Origin: Vibrio intestinalis
Lineage (GTDB): Bacteria; Pseudomonadota; Gammaproteobacteria; Enterobacterales; Vibrionaceae
Direction of reading: 5' to 3'
Assembly (NCBI RefSeq): GCF_025195085.2
Contig: NZ_JANAVY020000008.1
Coordinates: 1 to 64,000, forward strand
DNA length: 64,000 nucleotides
A program made the translations under genes and the position numbers. Each line of letters starts with the position of its first letter. The first letter of the stretch is position 1. Under the pieces are notes generated by a model, which was not told the origin of the DNA, searched no databases, and saw only the letters and a list, made by a program, of their open reading frames with translations. Positions 34,892 to 42,525 of this stretch are shown piece by piece.

Positions 34892-35092
34892 ATGAAAAAT
34901 GTACTCATCATCGCTCTATCAGTGTTCTCGGTTTCAGCCTTTGCGGCGAATTCAGCTCAATCGAACAACGGCCTAAACGGTGACCTAATCCAACAAGCAA
35001 CTGCAGCTGGCATGACAACAGAACAAGCTGTGTACGGTGTTGCGACTGGCAAAATACAACAAGGTCCGATTGATCGCACTGCAAACCACTAA
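34892..35092 (+). CDS. Secreted small peptide, array member 4
   Basis: A 66-residue paralogue: signal peptide MKNVLIIALSVFSVSAFA, AQSNNGLNGDLIQQAT core, AGMTTEQAVYGVATGKIQQGPI, tail DRTANH. It lies 54 bases after member 3 with ribosome site AAGG. Unlike the 72-residue members it lacks the KEHRR/KENRR basic stretch. Confidence 0.8.
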   Translation: MKNVLIIALSVFSVSAFAANSAQSNNGLNGDLIQQATAAGMTTEQAVYGVATGKIQQGPIDRTANH

Positions 35093-35150
35093 CGTAAATA
35101 TTCATTAATTAGAGTTCAAAACTGCTCAATAACGAAAAGGTAACAACGTT

Positions 35151-35369
35151 ATGAAAAATGCATTCATCATCGCTCTATCGCTATTTTCTTTGTCAGCGTT
35201 CGCTTCAGACACTGCTCAATCTAACAATGGCCTGAATGGTGATTTGATTCAGCAAGCAACAGCAGCAGGTATGACAACCGAACAAGCCGTGAAAGGTGTA
35301 TCGGTAGGTGAAATTCAACAAGGTCCTGTTCTAGACCGTAAAGAGCACCGTCGTGGTGCAGAACATTAA
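35151..35369 (+). CDS. Secreted small peptide, array member 5
   Basis: A 72-residue paralogue whose mature sequence is identical to member 1. Only the signal-peptide codons differ (MKNAFIIALSLFSLSAFA). From about 35238 to the end of member 6 I see no differences from the member 1-2 block by eye, at a constant offset of 1,621 bases. This points to recent duplication or gene conversion. Ribosome site AAGG. Confidence 0.8.
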   Translation: MKNAFIIALSLFSLSAFASDTAQSNNGLNGDLIQQATAAGMTTEQAVKGVSVGEIQQGPVLDRKEHRRGAEH

Positions 35370-35451
35370 TCAGCGACGGTCAATATCGACTTCCCGCTAA
35401 CAAACAAACCAATAGAAATAAAGACTGTTAAACAGCACAAAGGTAACCATT

Positions 35452-35670
35452 ATGAAAAAAGTACTAATTATCGCTCTATCACTTGTTTCTGTATCAGCTT
35501 TTGCAGGTAACTCAGCGCAATCAAACAACGGCCTAAACGGTGACTTAATTCAAAAAGCAACCGCTGAAGGCATGACAACAGACCAAGCTGTACATGGCGT
35601 AGCAACTGGTGATTTCGAATTCCACTCTGTACTAGACCGTAAAGAAAACCGTCGCAGAGCGAGCTACTAA
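35452..35670 (+). CDS. Secreted small peptide, array member 6
   Basis: A 72-residue paralogue identical to member 2 except for the last residue (Tyr in place of His). It is the last gene of unit 2, 82 bases after member 5. It is followed by the unit 2 ANGGA hairpin and then the BCCT transporter gene. Confidence 0.8.
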   Translation: MKKVLIIALSLVSVSAFAGNSAQSNNGLNGDLIQKATAEGMTTDQAVHGVATGDFEFHSVLDRKENRRRASY

Positions 35671-35680
35671 TATATGAACT

Positions 35681-35719
35681 CCGGCATTTACCATACCGCT
35701 CAGGGACGAGCGGAGCCGG
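35681..35719 (+). promoter_or_regulatory. 3' ANGGA hairpin, peptide unit 2
   Basis: Outer stem CCGGC (35681-35685)/GCCGG (35715-35719) and inner stem CCGCTC (35696-35701)/GAGCGG (35708-35713), with hexaloop AGGGAC. Compared with unit 1, the outer pair A-T has become G-C on both sides, a compensatory change. Confidence 0.55.
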
Positions 35720-35873
35720 ACAAATTTAATTCTTCTCTGATTCCAACCACATATCACCCCTGCTCGTATATCTTGCTGTAATCCGATTATCTATTTCTCT
35801 CCCGCTGTGCTAGTATCTGCGACTTTTTGATCATCCTCACACTTTGTTATGCAAATAATTGAGGGAAATTCAC

Positions 35874-37544
35874 ATGCTTATACCTAAAGCCAATAACAGC
35901 AACAATAGGCTAATAATGGTACTGAGCACGAAAATAGCGAACCATACTATGTCAGATATGACTAACGCTGCTGACCACCCTTCAATGGGCGAGATCGATT
36001 ATCATGCCGCCCATCCCCCGGAATCAAGCAAAGCTTGGTATCACCAACTTCAACTGACCAACCCTGTTTTTTGGTTAAGCGGCGGCTTCCTAGTCGGATT
36101 CGTTCTTCTTGCAATCACTGATGCATCTTCTCTTTCTTCTCTCGTAAACCAAGGTTTTGGCTTTGCCACTCACTGGTTTGGCGCTTTCTGGCAAGTTCTC
36201 TTGCTTCTAAACTTCTTGATTGGCCTTTGGCTTGCTTTCGGCAAAACGGGAGCAGTTCGCCTTGGCGCTATCTCCATGCCAGAAATGGACACCTTTAAAT
36301 GGTTGTCTATCGTCTTATGTACTTTATTGGCTGGCGGCGGCGTATTTTGGGCGGCAGCTGAGCCTATTGCTCACTTTGTTTCGGCTCCACCTCTTTATGG
36401 CACTAGCGATGCACGCTCAATGGCCATCAATGCTTTATCTCAATCATTCATGCACTGGGGTTTCCTTGCATGGGCGATTTTGGGTGGCCTATCATCAATC
36501 GTGTTAATGCACCTGCATTACGATAAAGGCTTATCTCTTCAACCTCGCACTTTGCTCTACCCAATTTTTGGTGACAAAGCGATCAACGGCTGGATCGGTA
36601 ATATTGCTGATGCTGCAAGTATTATTGCTGTTGCAGCTGGCACCATCGGCCCTATTGGCTTCTTGGGTTTACAAATTAGCTACGCACTAAGTGAGCTATT
36701 CGCTATTCCTGATACCTTTGTTACCCAGTGCGCTGTAGTCCTATTTGCTATTGCAATGTACACCTTGTCTGCCTTAAGTGGTGTCAGCAAAGGCATTCAA
36801 ATCATCAGTCGCTACAATATTCTGCTTTCGGTTGGTTTAATCGGTTTTATTCTGATTTTCGGCCCAACCAGTTTCATCATTGATGGCTACTTGCAAGGTG
36901 TCGCACAAATGGTCGATAACTTTGTACCAATGGCTCTCTACCGTGGCGATAAGAACTGGCTAGATTGGTGGACAGTCTTCTTCTGGGGTTGGTTCCTTGG
37001 CTACGGCCCTATGATGGCAATTTTTATTGCGCGCATTTCTCGTGGCCGTACCATCCGCCAGCTTATTTTTGCTATTAGCATTGTTGCCCCGCTTGTCACT
37101 TGTTTCTGGTTTAGCATCGTTGGCGGCTCTGGTCTTGCCTTTGAGCTTGCCGAACCTGGCACAATCTCAGCGGCGTTTGAAGGTTTTAACCTACCAGGAG
37201 TGCTGCTAGCAATTACTGGACAACTGCCTTACCCAATGTTGATTTCAATCTTGTTTTTGATTTTGACGACGACTTTCATCGTCACTACGGGTGACTCAAT
37301 GACTTACACCATCAGTGTGGTTCTTACTGGTTCAACTCAGCCTAACGGTATGATTCGCAGCTTTTGGGGTGTATTAATGGGTGTGGTTGCAATCGCACTA
37401 ATTTCAATGGGTTCTGGTGGTATTTCTGCTCTGCAATCATTCATCGTAGTGACAGCAGTACCTGTCTCACTGATTTTGTTGCCAACATTATGGAAAGCGC
37501 CAAAAGTGGCCCATGCAATGGCCAAGCAACAAGGTGTTATATAG
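35874..37544 (+). CDS. BCCT family transporter
   Basis: A betaine/choline/carnitine-type transporter of 556 residues with twelve helices. It has a hydrophilic N-terminus of about 60 residues. The family signature is clear: FWAAAEPIAHF in helix 3, the Trp-rich stretch WWTVFFWGWFLGYGPMMAIFIARISRGRT in helix 8, and TTTFIVTTGDSMTYTISVV. Substrates are usually compatible solutes such as glycine betaine. The start at 35874 has GAGGG 10 bases upstream; a TTG at 35859 and an ATG at 35949 are alternatives. It sits between peptide units 2 and 3 on the same strand. Confidence 0.92.
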   Translation: MLIPKANNSNNRLIMVLSTKIANHTMSDMTNAADHPSMGEIDYHAAHPPESSKAWYHQLQLTNPVFWLSGGFLVGFVLLAITDASSLSSLVNQGFGFATHWFGAFWQVLLLLNFLIGLWLAFGKTGAVRLGAISMPEMDTFKWLSIVLCTLLAGGGVFWAAAEPIAHFVSAPPLYGTSDARSMAINALSQSFMHWGFLAWAILGGLSSIVLMHLHYDKGLSLQPRTLLYPIFGDKAINGWIGNIADAASIIAVAAGTIGPIGFLGLQISYALSELFAIPDTFVTQCAVVLFAIAMYTLSALSGVSKGIQIISRYNILLSVGLIGFILIFGPTSFIIDGYLQGVAQMVDNFVPMALYRGDKNWLDWWTVFFWGWFLGYGPMMAIFIARISRGRTIRQLIFAISIVAPLVTCFWFSIVGGSGLAFELAEPGTISAAFEGFNLPGVLLAITGQLPYPMLISILFLILTTTFIVTTGDSMTYTISVVLTGSTQPNGMIRSFWGVLMGVVAIALISMGSGGISALQSFIVVTAVPVSLILLPTLWKAPKVAHAMAKQQGVI

Positions 37545-37586
37545 TTAGCGCTATTGCTTTGCTTGGTGTGATTGATATCTCAGATA

Positions 37587-37613
37587 GTGCCAAAATGGAA
37601 ATGTCGAGTTTCC
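37587..37613 (+). promoter_or_regulatory. Array control element, copy 3
   Basis: GTGCC-N5-GGAAA-N7-TTTCC: the GGAAA-N7-TTTCC part is fully kept with a different spacer sequence, while the first half-site is degenerate. It precedes member 7, with a leader hairpin at 37655-37671. Confidence 0.45.
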
Positions 37614-37697
37614 TCTACTTGCGACGAGGTTCTCGGTATTCTTAGTTACGAAAAGGCAGCAATGACCTGCCATAACTAAACAAAGAAAGGTTCCATT

Positions 37698-37916
37698 ATG
37701 AAAAAAGTACTAGTTATCGCTCTATCTGTATTCTCTGTTTCAGCTTTTGCTGGTGCACAAGCAAACAATGGCTCTAACGGTGACTTGATTCAAAAAGCAT
37801 CACAAGCAGGTGTACCTATGGCACAAGCTTCTCAAATGGTGACTAAGAACCAAATTCATCAAGGTATGACACCAGACCAAATGCTTGAAGCTTATCAACA
37901 TCAAGTAGCCCAATAA
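37698..37916 (+). CDS. Secreted small peptide, array member 7 (divergent)
   Basis: The most divergent paralogue (72 residues). Signal peptide MKKVLVIALSVFSVSAFA, then AQANNGSNGDLIQKAS, recognisable as the family core with GSNG for GLNG. The remainder is different: VPMAQASQMVTKNQIHQGMTPDQMLEAYQHQVAQ, without the basic tail. The ribosome site is AAAGG. It forms unit 3 alone, with the same upstream element, 5' hairpin and 3' ANGGA hairpin, so it shares control with the rest. It may represent the older lineage. Confidence 0.78.
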   Translation: MKKVLVIALSVFSVSAFAGAQANNGSNGDLIQKASQAGVPMAQASQMVTKNQIHQGMTPDQMLEAYQHQVAQ

Positions 37917-37923
37917 ATTGTTC

Positions 37924-37939
37924 CGCTCATGGATGAGCG
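37924..37939 (+). promoter_or_regulatory. 3' ANGGA hairpin, peptide unit 3
   Basis: CGCTC-ATGGAT-GAGCG, 8 bases after the member 7 stop. Same stem and A-N-GGA-N loop as units 1 and 2, though the surrounding sequence is unrelated. Confidence 0.55.
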
Positions 37940-37947
37940 TTCAACCT

Positions 37948-38736
37948 CTACTCTATATCAAACCGATTCTTCTCTTCTTGGCTATCTATCCGAATCATCA
38001 CCGCATCCGGTCGCCAATATTCAAACTCACAATCCATTAAATCACCAAACTGATTGTAATTAACTCGGCAGATCTTAAGCACTGCTTGTCCCTGTGCGAG
38101 ATTAAGCGCCTTGGCGACATGAGCCGGCGCCGATGTTGGAATCACTTCAAATCGCGAACGCGAGGTCAAATAGCCAAAACGCGTTTGATAAATCCCAGTC
38201 AGTGACTGCGTCAAATCCTGCTGCAAAATATCAATAAACAAATCCGCTTTTAAACAGTTCTCGACAAACAGAACTGCGCGACCATCGATATATCTTAATC
38301 TTTCAATGATATGGATTGGCGTAAACCCATCGACTTGTAGCGCCTGTGCGACATCACCGTTGGCTAGTTCGCTGCGCACATCAATGAGTTGGGTTTGAGC
38401 AATTCGGTTTTGTTCGCGCATCATTTGATGAAAGTGACTACGTGACAGTGGATTGTATTCAATTCGCTGCGGCGAGACGTACCAACCTCGACGCTCTTCT
38501 CGATAAAGCAAACCTTCGGTAGCCAAAGAAACTAAGGCGTCTTTAATGGTAATGCGGGTGGTCATAAATAGCTCACTCAGTTCTCTTTCTGAAGGCAGTT
38601 TATCGCCTTCATTAATAATCCCTGATTCAATTTGTTGCTTGAGTGCCGTTTTGATACGGCCGAGTTGTGTCTGTGGTTGGCTCAAAATTTCTGATCTAGT
38701 CCATGTGTCATTACTTTCACTGTAAAAACCCCACAT
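37948..38736 (-). CDS. PhnR-like GntR-family regulator
   Basis: A GntR/UTRA repressor-type protein, about 262 residues. The N-terminal winged helix has GDKLPSERELSELFMTTRITIKDALVSLATEGLLYREERRGWYVSP, which closely parallels PhnR of the Salmonella phosphonate locus. A UTRA effector domain follows (about 95-255), with ERLRYIDGRAVLFVENCL and DCEFEYWRPD. It is divergent from the organophosphorus operon and should sense its substrate. Start uncertain: ATG at 38736 is used; an ATG at 38787 would extend it by 17 residues, and neither has a good ribosome site. One of two repeated CTGAYCTAGTCCA elements lies within the N-terminal coding region (38691-38703). Confidence 0.88.
   Translation of the reverse strand: MWGFYSESNDTWTRSEILSQPQTQLGRIKTALKQQIESGIINEGDKLPSERELSELFMTTRITIKDALVSLATEGLLYREERRGWYVSPQRIEYNPLSRSHFHQMMREQNRIAQTQLIDVRSELANGDVAQALQVDGFTPIHIIERLRYIDGRAVLFVENCLKADLFIDILQQDLTQSLTGIYQTRFGYLTSRSRFEVIPTSAPAHVAKALNLAQGQAVLKICRVNYNQFGDLMDCEFEYWRPDAVMIRIDSQEEKNRFDIE
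38691..38703 (+). promoter_or_regulatory. Candidate PhnR-type operator, copy A
   Basis: CTGATCTAGTCCA, matching 12 of 13 bases with the copy at 38885-38897 in the same orientation. It lies at the start of the regulator's coding sequence, suggesting autoregulation or a later true start. Confidence 0.4.
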
Positions 38737-38884
38737 CACAGAAATATGACAGGCTATGCATTTCTGCTTTTGCCATAAATCCGTCATCTAGATCACGCAA
38801 AACTGCCATATAAGTGCCTAAAAACTGTCAAATAAGTTGCGATAAAGCGTCACATTGCCTGCTTAGGATTAAAAAGTGAACTTA

Positions 38885-38897
38885 CTGACCTAGTCCA
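38885..38897 (+). promoter_or_regulatory. Candidate PhnR-type operator, copy B
   Basis: CTGACCTAGTCCA immediately before the ribosome site of the binding-protein gene. A related CTAGAT palindrome lies at 38786-38793. Placement fits a repressor site. Confidence 0.4.
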
Positions 38898-38911
38898 AAA
38901 GGATAGAGACA

Positions 38912-39979
38912 ATGAAAACACCAATCGCGCACAAACTAATGGTTGCAACCTCTTTAGTCGCGACATCATTTTCCGCTTCAATCATGGCCAAAGACGCCAA
39001 CCTTGAAACTCTGATTCAAGCCGCTAAAAAAGAAGGCCAAGTCTACAGTGTCGGCATGCCTGATAGCTGGGCAAACTGGAAAGACACATGGGCAGACCTT
39101 AAAGCTAATTACGGTCTTAACCATCAAGATACGGATATGAGCTCTGCACAAGAGATTGCCAAGTTTGAAGCCGAGAAGAACAACGCAACCGCAGATATTG
39201 GTGATGTCGGTTTTGCTTTCGCGCGCGTTGCTGTGAAGAAAGGCGTAACTCAAGCCTACAAGCCAAGCACTTGGGATGAGATCCCAACTTGGGCAAAAGA
39301 CCAAGATGGCCACTGGGCACTTGCTTACACAGGGACTATCGCTTTCATTTCCAACAATAACTTGGTTAAACAGCCACCAAAATCTTGGCAAGACATTTTA
39401 GACGGTGATTATAAAGTGACCGTGGGTGATGTGGGCGTGGCAGCGCAAGCTAACAATGCCGTGTTAGCAGCGGCATTTGCCAATGGCGGTGATGAATCAA
39501 ACTTAAAACCAGCACTGAAATACTTCTCTAAACTGGCGAAACAAGGCCGCTTATCGTTTACTGACCCAAACATCGCCAATCTTGAAAAAGGTGAAGTAGA
39601 AGTCGCCATCATGTGGGATTTCAACGCGCTAAACTACCGAGATAAAATTGACCGTGAACGCTTTAGCGTGAGCATTCCACAAGATGGTTCCATCATTTCT
39701 GGTTACACCACCATCATCAACAAATACGCGAAAAACCCGAACTCAGCCAAACTGGCTCGTGAATACATCTTCAGCGACCAAGGCCAAATTAACCTAGCTG
39801 AAGGTTATGCTCGCCCAATTCGCTCAAGCATTACCCTTCCTGCATCTGTACAAGCAAAGCTGCTTCCAAATGAGCAATACCAAAATGTTCACCCGGTTAG
39901 CGATTTCAAAGCTTGGGAAAAATCAGCGCGTAAGTTACCACGCCAATGGCAAGAAAACGTGCTTATCCACCAGCAGTAA
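38912..39979 (+). CDS. ABC transporter substrate-binding protein (PhnS-like)
   Basis: A periplasmic binding protein of 355 residues. The signal peptide covers about 1-26 (SFSASIMA^KDA). The body is a type 2 binding fold of the Fe3+/AEP/spermidine kind: LIQAAKKEGQVYSVGMPDSWANW, DIGDVGFAFARVAVKKG, WALAYTGTIAFISNN, GEVEVAIMWDFNALNY and ISGYTTIINKYAKNPNSAKLAREYIFSDQGQ. First gene of a six-gene operon. PhnS homologues bind 2-aminoethylphosphonate; here the neighbours suggest a phosphodiester or phosphomonoester is equally possible. Ribosome site AAAGGA. Confidence 0.88.
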   Translation: MKTPIAHKLMVATSLVATSFSASIMAKDANLETLIQAAKKEGQVYSVGMPDSWANWKDTWADLKANYGLNHQDTDMSSAQEIAKFEAEKNNATADIGDVGFAFARVAVKKGVTQAYKPSTWDEIPTWAKDQDGHWALAYTGTIAFISNNNLVKQPPKSWQDILDGDYKVTVGDVGVAAQANNAVLAAAFANGGDESNLKPALKYFSKLAKQGRLSFTDPNIANLEKGEVEVAIMWDFNALNYRDKIDRERFSVSIPQDGSIISGYTTIINKYAKNPNSAKLAREYIFSDQGQINLAEGYARPIRSSITLPASVQAKLLPNEQYQNVHPVSDFKAWEKSARKLPRQWQENVLIHQQ

Positions 39980-39999
39980 TAACTCCGTACAGGTGTAAC

Positions 40000-40806
40000 A
40001 TGAGTAACAAGGTCATCCTAGTCGTACTTGATGGCCTCAACTATCAGGTAGCCCAGCATTGCATGGGCTACCTAAATGCATTAGTTGAGGAGCAAAGAGC
40101 GACGCTATACCCCATTCAAAGCGCATTGCCCTCGATGTCTCGCCCTCTGTACGAGTGCATTCTCACTGGCATGACGCCCGCACAAAGTGGCATCGTCAAC
40201 AATGACATTGTGCGCCTATCTCAACATGATTCGATTTTTAGTCTCGCGAAACAGCAAGGTAAAACTACCGCGGCCGCGGCTTACCATTGGGTGAGCGAGC
40301 TATACAACCGAGCGCCGTATCACGCAGTCAGAGATAGATTTACCCACGATGAAACCTGCAATATTCAACATGGTTGTTTCTATCATTGGGATCACTACCC
40401 CGATGAAGCGCTGTTTCTCGATGCTGAGCACTTGCGCTTGTCTCATCGTCCAGATTTCTTGCTAATTCACCCAATGAATATCGATGATACGGGTCACAAG
40501 CATGGGCTGGATTCTGCGCAATATCGTAACAGTGCTCGCCACGCCGACATTATTCTTTCCAACTACATCGACACATGGCTAGACGATGGTTATCAAATCA
40601 TGGTGACCAGCGATCACGGTATGAATAATGACCGCTCCCACGGCGGTACATTAGAAGAGGAGCGCCAAGTGCCGTTGTTTGTGATTGGAGAGCACTTCTC
40701 ACACCAAGCGACCTCGGTACGACAAACAGAACTGTGCGGCGCGGTTTGCCAACTTCTTGGCCTAAGCCACGCTAAGCCGTGGCCAAAAGAGCTTTTATCA
40801 CTATGA
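40000..40806 (+). CDS. Alkaline-phosphatase-superfamily phosphodiesterase
   Basis: A 268-residue nucleotide pyrophosphatase/phosphodiesterase-type enzyme without signal peptide, so cytoplasmic. Metal and catalytic motifs: VVLDGLNY (first Asp), ALPSMSRPLYECILTG (serine nucleophile region), HPMNIDDTGHKHG (second metal site) and TSDHGMNNDRSHGG (final Asp-His). The start at 40000 is chosen for AGGTG 6 bases upstream. It is placed between the binding-protein and permease genes, and its stop overlaps the permease start (ATGA). It probably hydrolyses the imported organophosphorus compound; related enzymes include phosphonoacetate hydrolase and glycerophosphodiesterases. Confidence 0.82.
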   Translation: MSNKVILVVLDGLNYQVAQHCMGYLNALVEEQRATLYPIQSALPSMSRPLYECILTGMTPAQSGIVNNDIVRLSQHDSIFSLAKQQGKTTAAAAYHWVSELYNRAPYHAVRDRFTHDETCNIQHGCFYHWDHYPDEALFLDAEHLRLSHRPDFLLIHPMNIDDTGHKHGLDSAQYRNSARHADIILSNYIDTWLDDGYQIMVTSDHGMNNDRSHGGTLEEERQVPLFVIGEHFSHQATSVRQTELCGAVCQLLGLSHAKPWPKELLSL

Positions 40807-41714
40807 GTCAAACCATCATGACATCCGCATCCATCGGTTCTTCCGCATCGGCTTCTCGGCCTAAGCGCGTGAAGTTTACACGTTTAAAACCCGCACTCTG
40901 GTTGCTGCCCTTTGCCATTGTGTTCTATTTGTTCCAGCTCGCGCCTATGGTTTGGGTGGTCAACAATAGCTTTATTTACGAACAACAATGGTCATTGGAA
41001 AACTATCTCGAAATATTTGATTCAAGCTTCATGCTGCAAGGCTTTAGCAATAGCCTTTGGTTAGCATTTTGGTCAAGTGTGGTGGGCCTGCTAATCGCGA
41101 CTTTGTTGGTGTCTTCATTGCGAAGAATCGACAGCAAAATCCGTGATGGCGTAATTGCTTTTACCAATATGAGCAGCAACTTTTCTGGCGTACCACTCGC
41201 CTTTGCCTTCATCATCATCCTTGGTGTCAATGGTGCGGTCACTCTGCTACTCAAACAATATGGCCTGATTGAAGACTTCAACCTCTATGGCAAATGGGGG
41301 CTGTTGACCATTTATATCTACTTCCAGATTCCTTTGGCCGTACTACTGCTCTACCCCGCCTTTGATGCGCTCAATGACGATTGGCAATCAGCAGCAGCGC
41401 TACTTGGCGCTAAGACTTGGCAATACTGGGCAAAAGTTGCGCTTCCGGTACTTTCACCAGCACTACTTGGCACTTTCATCATCTTGATTGCCAACGCAAT
41501 TGGAGCTTATGCCAGCGTTTATGCTCTCACCTCAGGCAACTACAACGTTGTGACAGTACGTATCGCAAGCTTAGTGTCTGGCGACCTATTCCTAGAGCCA
41601 AACTTAGCCGCAGCTATTTCTGTCATCTTAATGGCGATATTGGCGTTTATTACCATGGTTAACCAATGGCTGATTAGCAAAAGTTACGCAGGAAGCAAAA
41701 ATGTCAAACAGTAA
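40803..41714 (+). CDS. ABC transporter permease 1 (PhnU-like)
   Basis: A 303-residue inner-membrane permease with six main helices after a polar N-terminus of about 30 residues. The ABC permease EAA loop is present as DALNDDWQSAAALLGAKTWQYWAKVALPVLSPALLG (about 195-230). Translationally coupled to the phosphodiesterase (ATGA overlap) and overlapping the next permease by 14 bases. It forms the channel heterodimer with the next product. Confidence 0.9.
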   Translation: MSQTIMTSASIGSSASASRPKRVKFTRLKPALWLLPFAIVFYLFQLAPMVWVVNNSFIYEQQWSLENYLEIFDSSFMLQGFSNSLWLAFWSSVVGLLIATLLVSSLRRIDSKIRDGVIAFTNMSSNFSGVPLAFAFIIILGVNGAVTLLLKQYGLIEDFNLYGKWGLLTIYIYFQIPLAVLLLYPAFDALNDDWQSAAALLGAKTWQYWAKVALPVLSPALLGTFIILIANAIGAYASVYALTSGNYNVVTVRIASLVSGDLFLEPNLAAAISVILMAILAFITMVNQWLISKSYAGSKNVKQ

Positions 41715-42513
41715 CCTTTCCTCACTCTCATCAACTCAACCTAATGGCCTATTTGATAAAGTGGTGGTCTATTCCATAGTGGGGCTGATGTTGATACCTA
41801 TCGTAGCCACTCTGGTTTACTCGTTTTCTTCAAGTTGGGGGGCAACCATACTGCCCGATGGCTTCACCCTAGATTGGTACCAACAATTACTGACCGATCC
41901 AAGATTCCTCGCGGCATTTGGCCGATCGATGTTCATTTGTATCGCAGCACTGACACTCAGCGTTGTTCTAGTTCTCCCTGCGATTTTTGTGGTGTTCTAT
42001 TACTTCCCTAAGCTGAATAAGCTAATGAACTTACTCATCTTATTGCCGTTTGCCGTGCCTCCTGTAGTGTCTTCGGTCGGTTTGCTACAACTCTACGCCG
42101 ATAGCCAATGGCAACTAGTTGGCACGCCATGGATACTAATTGGCACCTACTTCACCATTGCGCTGCCATTTATGTACCGCGCCATTGCCAACAGCTTTGA
42201 AGCGATCAATTTGCATGATCTGATGGATGCAGCCCATCTTCTTGGCGCGAGTACCATAAAGGCATTTTGGTTGATCGTTCTACCGAACCTTCGTAAAGGG
42301 TTACTGGCCTCGCTGTTTTTATCGTTTTCGTTTCTATTAGGTGAGTTTGTGTTCGCCAATATCTTGGTCGGCACTCGCTACGAAACACTGCAAATTTACC
42401 TATACAACATGCGTCAAACTAGCGGCCACTTTACGTCAGCATTAGTGATGACTTACTTCCTATTTATCTTCCTGTGTACATGGCTAGCAAGCCGATACGC
42501 GCGAGCCAAATAA
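41701..42513 (+). CDS. ABC transporter permease 2 (PhnV-like)
   Basis: A 270-residue permease with six helices. The EAA loop reads FEAINLHDLMDAAHLLGASTIKAFWLIVLPNLRKGLLAS (about 163-200). It overlaps the first permease by 14 bases, indicating coupling. The order binding protein, permeases, ATPase resembles phnSTUV with genes rearranged. Confidence 0.9.
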   Translation: MSNSNLSSLSSTQPNGLFDKVVVYSIVGLMLIPIVATLVYSFSSSWGATILPDGFTLDWYQQLLTDPRFLAAFGRSMFICIAALTLSVVLVLPAIFVVFYYFPKLNKLMNLLILLPFAVPPVVSSVGLLQLYADSQWQLVGTPWILIGTYFTIALPFMYRAIANSFEAINLHDLMDAAHLLGASTIKAFWLIVLPNLRKGLLASLFLSFSFLLGEFVFANILVGTRYETLQIYLYNMRQTSGHFTSALVMTYFLFIFLCTWLASRYARAK

Positions 42514-42525
42514 TTAAAAAGTGAA

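Noticed and set aside
33530..35670. Repeated blocks as a CRISPR or integron cassette array
   Set aside because: Repeats are whole genes with spacers of unequal size. No short direct repeats, no attC-like sites with inverted core sequences, and no integrase or cas gene.
33530..35670. Peptides as a toxin-antitoxin or bacteriocin-immunity system
   Set aside because: All members are paralogous and exported. No partner gene of a second type, no immunity-like membrane protein and no leader peptidase/ABC pair.
33280..35720. Duplicated segment as a transposon
   Set aside because: No terminal inverted repeats, target duplications or transposase. Duplication fits homologous recombination.
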